A stretch of DNA of 46,310 nt. Origin: an uncultured Clostridia bacterium. GTDB lineage: Bacteria > Bacillota > Clostridia > TANB77 > CAG-508. The stretch lies in contig CALXUT010000037.1 in the NCBI GenBank assembly GCA_944391755.1, positions 1 through 46,310 on the forward strand, in the 5' to 3' direction. Under the pieces are notes generated by a model. That model made no database searches and was not told where the DNA came from. It worked only from the letters and a program-made list of their open reading frames with translations. The position numbers and the translations under genes are program-made. Positions within the stretch are counted from its first letter, which is position 1. Every line of letters starts with the position of its first letter. This document shows positions 1 to 7,840 of this stretch, one piece after another.

Positions 1-21
1 TAGAAAATAGAAAATAAAACA

Positions 22-59
22 TTCCAGAAAATGTAATTGAATTATTGCATTTTCTGGAA
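22..59. terminator. Perfect 12-bp hairpin, possible terminator
   Basis: Positions 22-33 and 48-59 are perfect inverted repeats (TTCCAGAAAATG and its complement) around a 14-nt loop. The left flank is A-rich, so a minus-strand transcript would end in a T-rich tail. The plus-strand T-run begins about 12 nt after the stem. It most likely ends a gene beyond the left edge or acts in both directions. No gene can be assigned to it from this window. Confidence 0.45.
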
Positions 60-115
60 AAACAATATTGAATTTTTTTATCAATTCTATTTTGTATTTT
101 TTTATCAATTTTATA

Positions 116-144
116 TTGACTTTTACAGATATACTTATTATGAG
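116..144 (+). promoter_or_regulatory. Possible sigma-A promoter of the zinc-ribbon gene
   Basis: TTGACT at 116-121, a 17-nt spacer, then a weak -10 TATGAG at 139-144, about 50 nt upstream of the first start codon at 193. The -35 and the spacing are good but the -10 is poor. It is the best promoter candidate in the 192 bases before the first gene. Confidence 0.35.
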
Positions 145-192
145 TATCAAAACAAAAGAATAGACATATAAAATTTATAAGGGGGAATTTAT

Positions 193-306
193 ATGGACAA
201 AAATGAAAAGAAATTAAACAATTTAATAAATAAAATAGAAACTTGTCCTAATTGTAAGGCAGTTGTGAATGGAGATAAGTTCTGTCATAATTGCGGAAAA
301 AAATAG
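193..306 (+). CDS. Zinc-ribbon protein, upstream part (frameshifted)
   Basis: A 37-codon reading frame starts with ATG at 193 behind a strong AAGGGGG ribosome binding site (179-185). It encodes a charged N-terminal helix, then one zinc-ribbon half (CPNC about residue 18, FCHNCG about residue 31), and stops at TAG 304-306. The stop follows a run of seven A residues (297-303). One A fewer would join this frame directly to the downstream frame that ends at 472, giving a protein of about 92 residues with a double zinc ribbon. So this is probably the 5' part of a single gene that is either mutated by a one-base insertion or expressed by slippage on the A run. Small double zinc-ribbon proteins bind Zn through CxxC pairs and usually have no assigned function. 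I infer none here. Confidence 0.6.
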   Translation: MDKNEKKLNNLINKIETCPNCKAVVNGDKFCHNCGKK

Positions 307-472
307 GTTTAACTGTCCAAACTGTCAAAAGTATTTGGCAGTAACAAAAGAAAACATGACGCAAGATATATTTGATGACAATGTCTATACATATAGATGT
401 CCAAACTGTAATAGAACATTACGTATAAATACTCTCAATGACCAAGTAACACTTACTGATATAAAATATTAG
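269..472 (+). CDS. Zinc-ribbon protein, downstream part (frameshifted)
   Basis: This frame overlaps the upstream zinc-ribbon frame and carries a second CxxC pair set: CPNC about residue 16 and CPNC about residue 44. The ATG at 269 is internal to the upstream CxxC region and lacks a convincing ribosome binding site; GTAAGG lies about 10 nt before it. The biologically meaningful part begins near 305, right after the A7 run, where it continues the upstream protein once a +1 shift is allowed. It could be made by transcriptional slippage, by a +1 ribosomal shift, by coupled re-initiation, or not at all if the A7 is a disabling mutation. Function unknown. The neighbouring minus-strand genes give no clue. 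Confidence 0.55.
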   Translation: MEISSVIIAEKNRFNCPNCQKYLAVTKENMTQDIFDDNVYTYRCPNCNRTLRINTLNDQVTLTDIKY

Positions 473-518
473 TACTAATATAAAATAATCAGCTCACTAG
501 CAATAGTGGGCTTATATT

Positions 519-593
519 ATGTCCAACATAGATGACATAGCAAAATTAGTATCAATATTAAGTATAACAAGAGAGCAATTAAAAAATACATAA
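519..593 (+). CDS. Possible 24-residue peptide
   Basis: ATG at 519 opens a 24-codon frame ending at 593, with TAGTGGG about 8 nt upstream as a possible ribosome binding site. The ATG lies just after a small hairpin (491-498 with 504-511). The peptide is mildly acidic and resembles no family I recognise. It could be the remnant of a regulatory protein or chance. It lies between the zinc-ribbon locus and the terminator at 600-620. Confidence 0.15.
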   Translation: MSNIDDIAKLVSILSITREQLKNT

Positions 594-599
594 TTTTAA

Positions 600-620
600 G
601 GCAGTATTGAAAATACTGCC
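600..620. terminator. Bidirectional terminator
   Basis: GGCAGTATT (600-608) pairs with AATACTGCC (612-620) around a 3-nt loop. A T-run follows on the plus strand and a T-rich stretch on the minus strand. It separates the plus-strand zinc-ribbon locus from the minus-strand gene ending at 634 and probably serves both. Confidence 0.75.
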
Positions 621-633
621 TTTTATTTCATAA

Positions 634-1224
634 TTACTTATTTTCATTGTATATTCTAACAACTTGATATTCATAATTTGTTTCATTTTCTGCTAATGCA
701 ACTGTAATTCCTTTTCCATTATTGGCAACTAGCTTATCTTTAGATGCCTCTTGTGCCTGTGCAATCAATTGATCAATTTCTTCATTTGTTAGTTCACTAT
801 TATTTGCTTTAATTAAATTTTTAGCAAGTCCTAAAGCAATATCTGCATGTTCTGAATCTTTTGAAAAATGAATTGCTGTCATATCTACAACATCCGCTTC
901 TTTATCTCCTGTATAATTTACTGGTTCAACATATAAATAAATATCCTCATATAATCCATACCAATATAAATCATTTTCTGCTGCAAAATAATCATCACTT
1001 GCTGGATATTGTGGCCCATTATCCATCACTTCTGTGTTAAACTTAGCAACTAGAGTAGCAACATTTTCCTCATTTATAGTTCCTAATGTTTCTACTGATT
1101 CTTGAAGCTCTTGCTCTTGTTTTTCTAAGTCTTTATCTAAAAAATAGCTAACGCCAAAATAGGCTCCTACTATTAATACAACAATGATAATCAATATGAT
1201 TATAGCAATTTTACTTTTTTTCAT
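634..1224 (-). CDS. Membrane-anchored extracytoplasmic protein, unknown function
   Basis: 196 residues. Residues 1-4 are basic, followed by one hydrophobic helix (about residues 5-28) and then a hydrophilic, acidic domain. This fits a single-pass or uncleaved-signal-anchored protein whose bulk is outside the cell. There is no lipobox cysteine. The first 20 residues after the helix are Glu/Gln-rich and probably helical. The start is supported by an AGGGGG ribosome binding site 7-8 nt upstream. It is the last gene of a same-strand group (amylase, methyltransferase, PPC protein) and ends at the shared terminator at 600-620. I do not recognise a family and assign no function. Confidence 0.7.
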   Translation of the reverse strand: MKKSKIAIIILIIIVVLIVGAYFGVSYFLDKDLEKQEQELQESVETLGTINEENVATLVAKFNTEVMDNGPQYPASDDYFAAENDLYWYGLYEDIYLYVEPVNYTGDKEADVVDMTAIHFSKDSEHADIALGLAKNLIKANNSELTNEEIDQLIAQAQEASKDKLVANNGKGITVALAENETNYEYQVVRIYNENK

Positions 1225-1269
1225 ACTTCTCCCCCTTATTTTTATAAAATAGTTTTTGTTTACATTCCC

Positions 1270-1689
1270 TTAAAATTTAAATAAATTTAATCCTATTTCT
1301 TCATCAAAATATCTATCAACTGTTCCATCAATAATATTTATAATCATTTCACATGTAGCACTCACAATTGCCTTATTTAAATGTCCTCCAAATACTTCTC
1401 CTTTATCATTTCCAGCACTCATATGTAAATGGCTATAAAATTCATTGTTCATTGTATTGATTGTACCAGTTAATGATACGATTTCAAAATCTCCTTCAAA
1501 TGAATTTGAATAATATTTCTTTTCTTTCGTTTTAAACACTCCTACTGTAAATTCTCCTACTGCACCTAATGCATTAATATTGGCTAATTTAATATTTTCT
1601 TTTAAAGCAATTTCTTTTATTTTTTCTAATATTTCTTCTCCTTTATCTATTCTTGCAACTATTGTATGATTAAATTTTCTATATTCCAT
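1270..1689 (-). CDS. PPC/DUF296 domain protein
   Basis: 139 residues, almost entirely one PPC (DUF296) domain. The signature is SHLHMS at residues 86-91 followed by GGHL at 101-104. The paired histidines probably bind a metal, and the family forms trimers. In plants the domain is fused to AT-hooks. Stand-alone bacterial members are widespread with no firmly established biochemical role, sometimes annotated as DNA-binding. This one has no AT-hook or other DNA-binding segment. It starts 5 nt after the stop of the methyltransferase gene, so the two are probably co-transcribed. An AAAGGA ribosome binding site supports the start. Confidence 0.85.
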   Translation of the reverse strand: MEYRKFNHTIVARIDKGEEILEKIKEIALKENIKLANINALGAVGEFTVGVFKTKEKKYYSNSFEGDFEIVSLTGTINTMNNEFYSHLHMSAGNDKGEVFGGHLNKAIVSATCEMIINIIDGTVDRYFDEEIGLNLFKF

Positions 1690-1694
1690 GTTTA

Positions 1695-2246
1695 TCAGTC
1701 CTTTCTATTATATTGATGTTCCTTTTTAGGAATAAACATTTTGTCCATATTTACTTGTTCTAATTTTAATAATTGAATCTTTTTTTCAATTCCTCCTGCA
1801 TATCCAGTTAAATTGCCATTTGCTCCAATTACTCGATGACAAGGAATAATGATGGAAATTGGATTATGTCCAACTGCATTTCCAACAGCTTGTGCTGACA
1901 TGGATTTCTTATTCATTATTTGGGCCATCTTTTTAGCAATTTCTCCATATGTCATTGTTTTACCATATGGTATTTCGCATAATATTTTCCAAACAGTTTG
2001 TCTAAATTCATTTCCTATAGGAGCTAGTTGTAATTCATTTATGCTTGGTTTCTCACCTTTAAAATATCTATCTAACCAATTCTTCGCTTTTTCTAATATT
2101 TCTATTTCATTCTTTTGTTTTAGTTCTTGCGAAAAACTATCTAAATAATATTTCTGTCCATCTATCCATAATCCAGTCAAATTTTGTTCATCACTCACAA
2201 GTAATATTTTTCCTAATGGTGAATCATAATATGTTTTGTAATACAT
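1695..2246 (-). CDS. ogt: Methylated-DNA--protein-cysteine S-methyltransferase
   Basis: 183 residues, standard for a single-domain Ogt/MGMT. It accepts the alkyl group from O6-alkylguanine or O4-alkylthymine in DNA onto its own cysteine, a suicidal direct-repair reaction in the cytoplasm. The active-site motif PCHR is at residues 135-138 (Cys136), preceded by the helix-turn-helix around GEIAK and the conserved GNAVG segment (residues 122-126). There is no Ada N-terminal transcription-factor domain, so it is a repair enzyme only. The start has a good AAGGGGTG ribosome binding site. The gene sits 32 nt downstream of the amylase gene and 5 nt upstream of the PPC gene. The C-terminus has a short basic extension after the conserved GYAGG region. 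Confidence 0.92.
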   Translation of the reverse strand: MYYKTYYDSPLGKILLVSDEQNLTGLWIDGQKYYLDSFSQELKQKNEIEILEKAKNWLDRYFKGEKPSINELQLAPIGNEFRQTVWKILCEIPYGKTMTYGEIAKKMAQIMNKKSMSAQAVGNAVGHNPISIIIPCHRVIGANGNLTGYAGGIEKKIQLLKLEQVNMDKMFIPKKEHQYNRKD

Positions 2247-2278
2247 AAATCACCCCTTTCTTCTAATACCATTAATCG

Positions 2279-3733
2279 TTAGCTATATATATTTCCTTTT
2301 TTTACCCAAACGGAAACACTTCCACCATTACAGTAAAAGATTCCATTTCCTTCATTATCTACATATACATTTTCTTTTACATTTCCTGTATAGTCATAAA
2401 AAACTGTATTTGCTAGATTTGCTCCAACATTTATCGTTTTTCCTCCTCCGGGTCCATCACTCATAATGGTTATTAGTCCTGAATCCTGATGTTCCTTATC
2501 ACCTGTTCTAACCCAAGCAATAATATTGCAATCATCTAAATAATCAATTTGTTCTCCATATGCAAAATATTTTCTTACTTTTATTAAATCTTCTAATTTC
2601 TCTTCCATTGGTTTTATATTTTGTGATGGAATTCCATAATAATCACCATAAAATACACAAGGTAACCCATCTTTTCTTAATAAAATTAGAGCATATGCTA
2701 ATGGTTTAAACCATTCTTGAACCCATGAAAATAATGCTTGTCCTGGTTCTGTATCATGATTGTCCACAAATGTAACTGCTAACTGTGGCCTATGTTTTAC
2801 TAAAGTTTTATCAAATATTCTTGCCATATCATAATTTCCACTTGCATTAGAAGCTTCATATAAATTATAGTGTAGTGGTACATCAAATAACGGAATTGTA
2901 GAATTGGTTCTTTCTATATAATTTTTTAAAGTTTCTAAATCTCTATTCCAATATTCTCCAACACATTTGATGTCTTTTACTTCTTTCATACTTCTAATCC
3001 AGTCTGCCATGAAGTCTGATTTTATATGTTTTACAGCATCTAATCTAAAATTGTCTACTCCTGTGAATTCCAGATACCATTTTCCCCAATTCTTCAATTC
3101 TTCAACAACTTCTGGATTATTAAAATCCACATCTGCTCCCATTAAGTAATCATAATTTCCATTTTCTTTATCTACATTTTGATCCCAGTGTTTTCCACTA
3201 AATCTGAATATTCCGTTTTTTCTTCCACTTTCATCCCAATCAGTTCCATTAAAATGTTTATAATTCCATTTAAAATCGGAATATTTATTATTTCTACTGG
3301 TAAAGTTATACTTCGTCCATGCTGTTATCTTTTTGGGAAGTGATGTATCTATATTTCTATTTTTATTTTCTTCTTCACTTGCATATACGGTTTCTGGTTC
3401 ATCTGCTCCAATTTTATGATTTAATACTATATCTGCATAGACTTCTATGTTGTTTCTATGCAATTCATTTATCGCTTGTAAATATTCATCTTTTGTTCCA
3501 TATTTTGTTTCTATACTTCCCTTTTGATTAAATTCTCCTAAGTCGTATAAATCATATGCTGCATATCCTGCATCTTGATTGCCTCCTGCCGCTTTATATG
3601 CTGGTGGTAGCCATACATCTGTTATCCCTATTGCTTCTAAATAATTAGCATTTGCAATTACTTTTTGCCATAACTTATTTTCTGGTCGCAAATACCATTC
3701 AAAGTATTGCATTAGCGTTCTATTTTCTTTCAT
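2279..3733 (-). CDS. amyS: Cytoplasmic alpha-amylase, GH13 (subfamily 5-like)
   Basis: 484 residues with no signal peptide, so the enzyme is expected inside the cell and should cleave alpha-1,4 glucans such as glycogen or imported maltodextrins. All GH13 regions are visible: DIVLNH (101-106), FRLDAVKH (229-236; nucleophile Asp232), GEYW (acid/base Glu260) and FVDNHD (322-327; third acid Asp327). The N-terminus with MQYFEWY and the length match the liquefying-amylase group, GH13_5. Catalysis is on a (beta/alpha)8 barrel and the last 80 residues form the usual beta-sandwich C domain. A GGAG-like ribosome binding site supports the start. There is no sugar transporter nearby, so the glucan source is not evident from context. 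Confidence 0.93.
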   Translation of the reverse strand: MKENRTLMQYFEWYLRPENKLWQKVIANANYLEAIGITDVWLPPAYKAAGGNQDAGYAAYDLYDLGEFNQKGSIETKYGTKDEYLQAINELHRNNIEVYADIVLNHKIGADEPETVYASEEENKNRNIDTSLPKKITAWTKYNFTSRNNKYSDFKWNYKHFNGTDWDESGRKNGIFRFSGKHWDQNVDKENGNYDYLMGADVDFNNPEVVEELKNWGKWYLEFTGVDNFRLDAVKHIKSDFMADWIRSMKEVKDIKCVGEYWNRDLETLKNYIERTNSTIPLFDVPLHYNLYEASNASGNYDMARIFDKTLVKHRPQLAVTFVDNHDTEPGQALFSWVQEWFKPLAYALILLRKDGLPCVFYGDYYGIPSQNIKPMEEKLEDLIKVRKYFAYGEQIDYLDDCNIIAWVRTGDKEHQDSGLITIMSDGPGGGKTINVGANLANTVFYDYTGNVKENVYVDNEGNGIFYCNGGSVSVWVKKGNIYS

Positions 3734-3800
3734 TTGTTTACTCCATTAATTGTTTTTGTTCATCATATCACAATATTTTATGAATTTCAATATTTGCATA

Positions 3801-3839
3801 AAGCAAAACTTCCTAAGATTTTTCTAGGAAGTTTTGCTT
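3801..3839. terminator. 15-bp perfect hairpin between amylase and nuclease-like gene
   Basis: Positions 3801-3815 and 3825-3839 are perfect complements around a 9-nt loop. The plus-strand side continues into GTGTTTTT. The minus-strand side has no real T-run. It lies just after the stop of the upstream minus-strand gene (ends 3857) and before the amylase start, so it most likely ends that transcript, although the minus-strand tail is weak. Confidence 0.55.
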
Positions 3840-3856
3840 GTGTTTTTATGACTTGT

Positions 3857-5830
3857 CTATGCTGTTAAATAAAAATTTTTAAATTCTTCTACTCTTTCAA
3901 TTGCTTTATCGATTTCTGGTTTTGGATCCATAATTTCTATACATGCCATTAAATTTTCAGGCTTATCATCCATATTATTTAAAATCCCTAACACCTTATA
4001 TTTAGGATATTTTCTTTTGATAATACTTCCTAATATAATCGTAGCTTCTATACTATCTTTTTCATATTGTTTATTGGTTACCCCAAAAACAATATAGACT
4101 CCATTTGCGTCTCTCGCTTCATTTATCAATAAGCTTGCATTCACTGGCTGGTTTGTTTCTTTAAATTTTTGCCTTGCTACTATTAACTGTTTAAATATAT
4201 ATTCTTGTGTTTGATAATCTATATCTAGTAATTCCATAATGGTTAAGGAATAGGATGGTATTTTTTGTTTTTCTAATTGTTCTACCATTTCTTGAAAGAA
4301 TGGATGAATATATCCTTTTAATATTTGTTTTTTTCGTTCTGTATCAAATCTTAAGTCAAATAATTTATATCTTCCTGTATCAAATACTTTCACGCGATGG
4401 TCATTGTTTAAAATACTTTGCAAATTATTTATTTTATATTCAGAAAACAAATATAATTCATTATATAAACTAAATTCATGAATATATGGATTTGTTTTTA
4501 TTCTTTGTGAAATATAGTGAATAAATTCTGTCTGGTAATTAAAATATTTCGCCATAAGTTTTAAATCATTAATACTAAAAAATAGCATATCATGTTTCAT
4601 ATTGTCTTTAAATTCAGCATATTGAATCGCATATTGTCTAAAATTTTCTAATGTAATTCCTATTTTAAATATTTTAAATTTATTCGTATTTTGTATGGTT
4701 AGTTTCCCTTTGTCATTTGCATACCTTAAAGAAACTTTTTGATTTTCTTTCAAATAATTCTCCATTCTAGTTGCTTGCTTATATGCTTTATATATATTAT
4801 CATTTAAGTCTTGCTCTAAATAACTCTTTACGCCCTCTTTAGAAATTTCCTTAAATGCTCTCCCTTTTATTTCGACAATTAATATAACTTGATCATATAT
4901 CACTAATAGATCACATTCTCTGTCCTGTTTGTTTTCTCTATATTTAATATTTGGAAAAAGAACTGCATCTTTTAATATTTCTCTCATTATATTTTCTGTT
5001 AAAATTTCTAAATATTCTCCTTTTTTATACCCATATATGCCTTCCAAATATTTATCCTTCTGGATATCCCTTTCAAAAATACCTTTTGCTCTATTTAACA
5101 AAGTAACAATCGATATAAATATATAAGTATTTCCGTGTTTATATATAGGATAATCTATAAACTTTATATTTCGGCATTTTTCCTTATCTGTAGAAAATTT
5201 TTGTAATATATGTACAATTGCTTTTAATTCTTCTTCATTTCTTGCTAATGTTTTTTCATTAAAATTTAGAATACTTGTATTACAAGTTAATAAATATTCT
5301 ATTAACTTTTCTATTGGTACATCTTTATTCGTTCTTCTTAAATAATTATCAATTACTCTCATTCTATTTGTATATTCGATTTGTATGTAACTTGTAAAAT
5401 TCAGAAAATTCTCTATTCTAAATGCATAATTCGTTTTAAAAAAGTATTCTATAGGATGAAATAAATTAAGATATTCCAAAACCATTGCATTATATTCTGT
5501 ATCTTCTTTTACATATAAGAAATCATCTCTAGCTTGTGTAAATATAAAATCTTCATCTGGTTTTATATTTTCTATATCTATCCTTTCTTGTTGTGACAAT
5601 TTTAAATTTATAAATTCTAAAAGAGATAATACATCTTCAACAGTTAATTCTCTTTTGGGAACATTTTTGGTTTTATATATCAAATGCATCATATATTCTA
5701 ATTCTGCTGTTGATAACATCCTTTCATATTCTCCTATAACTACATAATAATAATATATACAGCTAAGAATATCGATTAATTTAAATTTATCTACATCTTC
5801 TATTATCTTTTTTATATCTTTTTCTTTCAT
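3857..5830 (-). CDS. PD-(D/E)XK nuclease-like protein, unfamiliar family
   Basis: 657 residues. The middle carries a recognisable PD-(D/E)XK pattern: a helix with Glu275, then an ECD at 305-307 (Asp307), a hydrophobic strand ending in E-I-K at 320-322 (Glu320, Lys322), and a helix with KQA around Gln352. This order is typical of NERD, restriction-type and repair-type nucleases. The flanking 270 residues before and 300 after are mainly helical and I do not recognise them. No helicase, methylase or membrane segment is visible. The gene starts 12 nt after the stop of the HTH-repeat/sigma-like gene, so the two form one transcription unit. The pairing suggests a DNA-acting enzyme with its own regulator, but the substrate and role are unknown. 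Confidence 0.7.
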   Translation of the reverse strand: MKEKDIKKIIEDVDKFKLIDILSCIYYYYVVIGEYERMLSTAELEYMMHLIYKTKNVPKRELTVEDVLSLLEFINLKLSQQERIDIENIKPDEDFIFTQARDDFLYVKEDTEYNAMVLEYLNLFHPIEYFFKTNYAFRIENFLNFTSYIQIEYTNRMRVIDNYLRRTNKDVPIEKLIEYLLTCNTSILNFNEKTLARNEEELKAIVHILQKFSTDKEKCRNIKFIDYPIYKHGNTYIFISIVTLLNRAKGIFERDIQKDKYLEGIYGYKKGEYLEILTENIMREILKDAVLFPNIKYRENKQDRECDLLVIYDQVILIVEIKGRAFKEISKEGVKSYLEQDLNDNIYKAYKQATRMENYLKENQKVSLRYANDKGKLTIQNTNKFKIFKIGITLENFRQYAIQYAEFKDNMKHDMLFFSINDLKLMAKYFNYQTEFIHYISQRIKTNPYIHEFSLYNELYLFSEYKINNLQSILNNDHRVKVFDTGRYKLFDLRFDTERKKQILKGYIHPFFQEMVEQLEKQKIPSYSLTIMELLDIDYQTQEYIFKQLIVARQKFKETNQPVNASLLINEARDANGVYIVFGVTNKQYEKDSIEATIILGSIIKRKYPKYKVLGILNNMDDKPENLMACIEIMDPKPEIDKAIERVEEFKNFYLTA

Positions 5831-5842
5831 ATTTTATACTCC

Positions 5843-7462
5843 TTAAATACCATAAAAATAATCTGAATCGCTCATATCTATAACACTTCCATCTGTACAT
5901 TTCTTTGCAAAACCATATTCCAAATAGATTTCTTTTATTTCCTCGATAATTTTTTTCAGTCTTTCTATTGGTATTTTTAGTTTATAGGCAATGATTTTAT
6001 ATGCTTTTTTCCTAAAATGATGTATATAATCTTTATTATCTTTGAAAATTTGCATAACATGCTGATGGATTAACTTTATCCTACTATCTATCAAAGAATA
6101 TGCTGGTTCATTTTCTTCATCATAGATATCATATTCGTCATAATGATATGCATAATTTTCACAACTATCTAATAAAATTTCTCTATATCGTTTATTCCTT
6201 TTTCCAATAACAAAATGTTTGATTTTACTTGCAAATAAATGAAATAGTAAATTTTCATCATAGTCAAAATTCTTTTCTATATTTCCACCTTTTTGCAGTA
6301 TCATCATAAATGCTTCTTGCGATATATCTAATTTTTCTGTGTATAAATAAGCGGAATAACAATATCTATTGGTAATTTTCCTACACATATTTTCTATTCT
6401 TTTTGCATATTTCTCTGCAAATTCTTCTGAAAGTTGATGTTCTTCACCTATATAAATTCCTTTTTCATTATTTTTCAGTGCTTGTTTCATATAAGGATAT
6501 CGATTTACATTTGTACTAAGATTTTTTAGAAAGTCATCAAACTCTATTTGGTATTTTCTACATAATTTTCTTAGTTCTCTACTCGTATAAAAACCTTCCC
6601 CATATTCATATTTTATATCCATTTTTAAACAATACATTTTGAATTTGATTTCTTTCAAAGTGATTTTTGTTCTACGGATTTTTCCATTCATAAGTGCATA
6701 AACTGCTTCTGTTGAAATAGAAAGAATATCTTTTATTATTCTATCTGTTGTTTGTAATTCTATTTTTACTTTAATAATATCTTCTCTTGTAATATAATCT
6801 TGATTTTTGAACCTCTCTATCAATTTTTGCTCAATATCTCTTTTTTCATATTCCTCTAGTAAATCTATGTTCATTTTTTTGGTTGTACCTTGCATTAAAT
6901 TTTTGTAGTTTACTGTTTTTATTTTTAATAATGAACAAATTTCTTCATCATTTAGTTGATATTTTTGTTTTAAGCTTTCTATTTGTTCTTTATTGATTGC
7001 ATCTTGGTATTTTACTTCTTCTATGAATAAATCGTTCATGATTTCTTTTTCTTCATTTTGTGGCTTTAAGATAATAAATTTTTGACCTTTTTTTAATTTA
7101 TGATTTTGATTATCACTGATTTTTAATATTTTGCTTACGATACATCTATTAATTTTATATTTTTTACATAATCTATCTAAACGTTTTGAAGTAATTCTCT
7201 TTATTTCTTTTACCTCATTTTTTACTTCAACTTCTATTTCTTTTAATTCTTCTTCATCGAAAATCTTGATTCGCGCTTTATTTAGCGGACTTTTTCTTAA
7301 TCGACTTCTATTACTAACAGATATATTGAATATTGTCATTAAATCCCTTATTTCTATTTTTTCTTTTCCTGCTATAAATTTTAATGTATTGATATCTACA
7401 AAATCTCCATGTTTTAAATTATATTTCCTTATTAAATTTTTTACTATTTTACTTTTCTTCAT
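5843..7462 (-). CDS. Repeated HTH-like modules with sigma-70-like C-terminal half
   Basis: 539 residues, basic and Lys-rich. The N-terminal 330 residues contain about five diverged repeats of a short helical module (near 10-66, 92-130, 157-198, 223-266, 292-330). Each runs Lys/Arg-rich helix, Tyr-x-Ile/Leu, acidic turn, then an isoleucine-rich helix ending before a basic strand, and each resembles a helix-turn-helix. Residues 345-425 resemble sigma-70 region 2, including an SQEAFMMIL segment and a basic RNKRYRE. Residues 470-530 could be a region-4-like HTH. I infer a specialised sigma-like or DNA-binding protein. No exact family is recognised. The ribosome binding site GGAGAGG supports the start. 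It is the first gene of a pair with the PD-(D/E)XK gene, behind a leader that contains a terminator. Confidence 0.65.
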   Translation of the reverse strand: MKKSKIVKNLIRKYNLKHGDFVDINTLKFIAGKEKIEIRDLMTIFNISVSNRSRLRKSPLNKARIKIFDEEELKEIEVEVKNEVKEIKRITSKRLDRLCKKYKINRCIVSKILKISDNQNHKLKKGQKFIILKPQNEEKEIMNDLFIEEVKYQDAINKEQIESLKQKYQLNDEEICSLLKIKTVNYKNLMQGTTKKMNIDLLEEYEKRDIEQKLIERFKNQDYITREDIIKVKIELQTTDRIIKDILSISTEAVYALMNGKIRRTKITLKEIKFKMYCLKMDIKYEYGEGFYTSRELRKLCRKYQIEFDDFLKNLSTNVNRYPYMKQALKNNEKGIYIGEEHQLSEEFAEKYAKRIENMCRKITNRYCYSAYLYTEKLDISQEAFMMILQKGGNIEKNFDYDENLLFHLFASKIKHFVIGKRNKRYREILLDSCENYAYHYDEYDIYDEENEPAYSLIDSRIKLIHQHVMQIFKDNKDYIHHFRKKAYKIIAYKLKIPIERLKKIIEEIKEIYLEYGFAKKCTDGSVIDMSDSDYFYGI

Positions 7463-7525
7463 ATTTTATTCCTCTCCTTCGATTTCAACATTTATATTTT
7501 ATTATTGGGCTAAAAAAAGCATAAA

Positions 7526-7548
7526 AAGAACAACAATAGGTTGTTCTT
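7526..7548 (-). terminator. Intrinsic terminator in the leader of the HTH-repeat gene
   Basis: AAGAACAAC (7526-7534) pairs with GTTGTTCTT (7540-7548) around 5 nt. On the minus strand the stem is followed by TTTTT and, shortly after, a longer T-run. It lies about 65 nt upstream of the start codon at 7462 and directly after a possible tiny reading frame. It therefore either ends a separate small transcript or attenuates the downstream two-gene unit. Confidence 0.7.
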
Positions 7549-7550
7549 CT

Positions 7551-7607
7551 TTACAAATATATTAATACCAATATTCTTTTTAAGTATCTTAATAGGAATG
7601 ATAAAAT
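7551..7607 (-). CDS. Possible 18-residue hydrophobic basic peptide with ATT start
   Basis: A textbook AGGAGG lies 8 nt upstream of an ATT codon at 7607-7605. This opens an 18-codon frame rich in Leu/Ile with two Arg, one Lys and three Tyr, ending 2 nt before the terminator stem at 7548. ATT is a rare but real bacterial start codon. The peptide would be an amphipathic or membrane-seeking helix, like leader peptides or small type I-style toxins. No ATG or GTG fits this ribosome binding site. It could equally be non-coding leader RNA, so I keep confidence low. Confidence 0.3.
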   Translation of the reverse strand: MLSFLLRYLKRILVLIYL

Positions 7608-7719
7608 GGCTGTTTCCTCCTAATTTATTTTGTTCATTTTATCATATATATATTATTAAATAAAATAGTTTATTTGCGTGTTTTTATTTTACTTTATATT
7701 CTAGTAAATTTCCCAAAAT

Positions 7720-7748
7720 TTGATTTTTATGACAATATGCGGTAAAAT
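7720..7748 (+). promoter_or_regulatory. Promoter of the small membrane protein gene at 7841
   Basis: TTGATT (7720-7725), a 17-nt spacer and TAAAAT (7743-7748). Downstream, before the gene, lies an imperfect 18-bp dyad at 7773-7790 (GTTC...GAAC) that could be an operator or a 5'-leader hairpin. Confidence 0.5.
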
Positions 7749-7840
7749 AACTTAAATACACTGTTGTTTATAGTTCGCTTGTAAGTGAACATTTCAACAA
7801 AACCTGCTTACTTGAAAAAACAATTTTAGGAGGTAATACT

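Noticed and set aside
74..110. Direct repeat TTTTTTATCAATT at 74 and 98 upstream of the zinc-ribbon gene
   Set aside because: Low-complexity AT sequence with only two copies; not enough to call a regulatory element.
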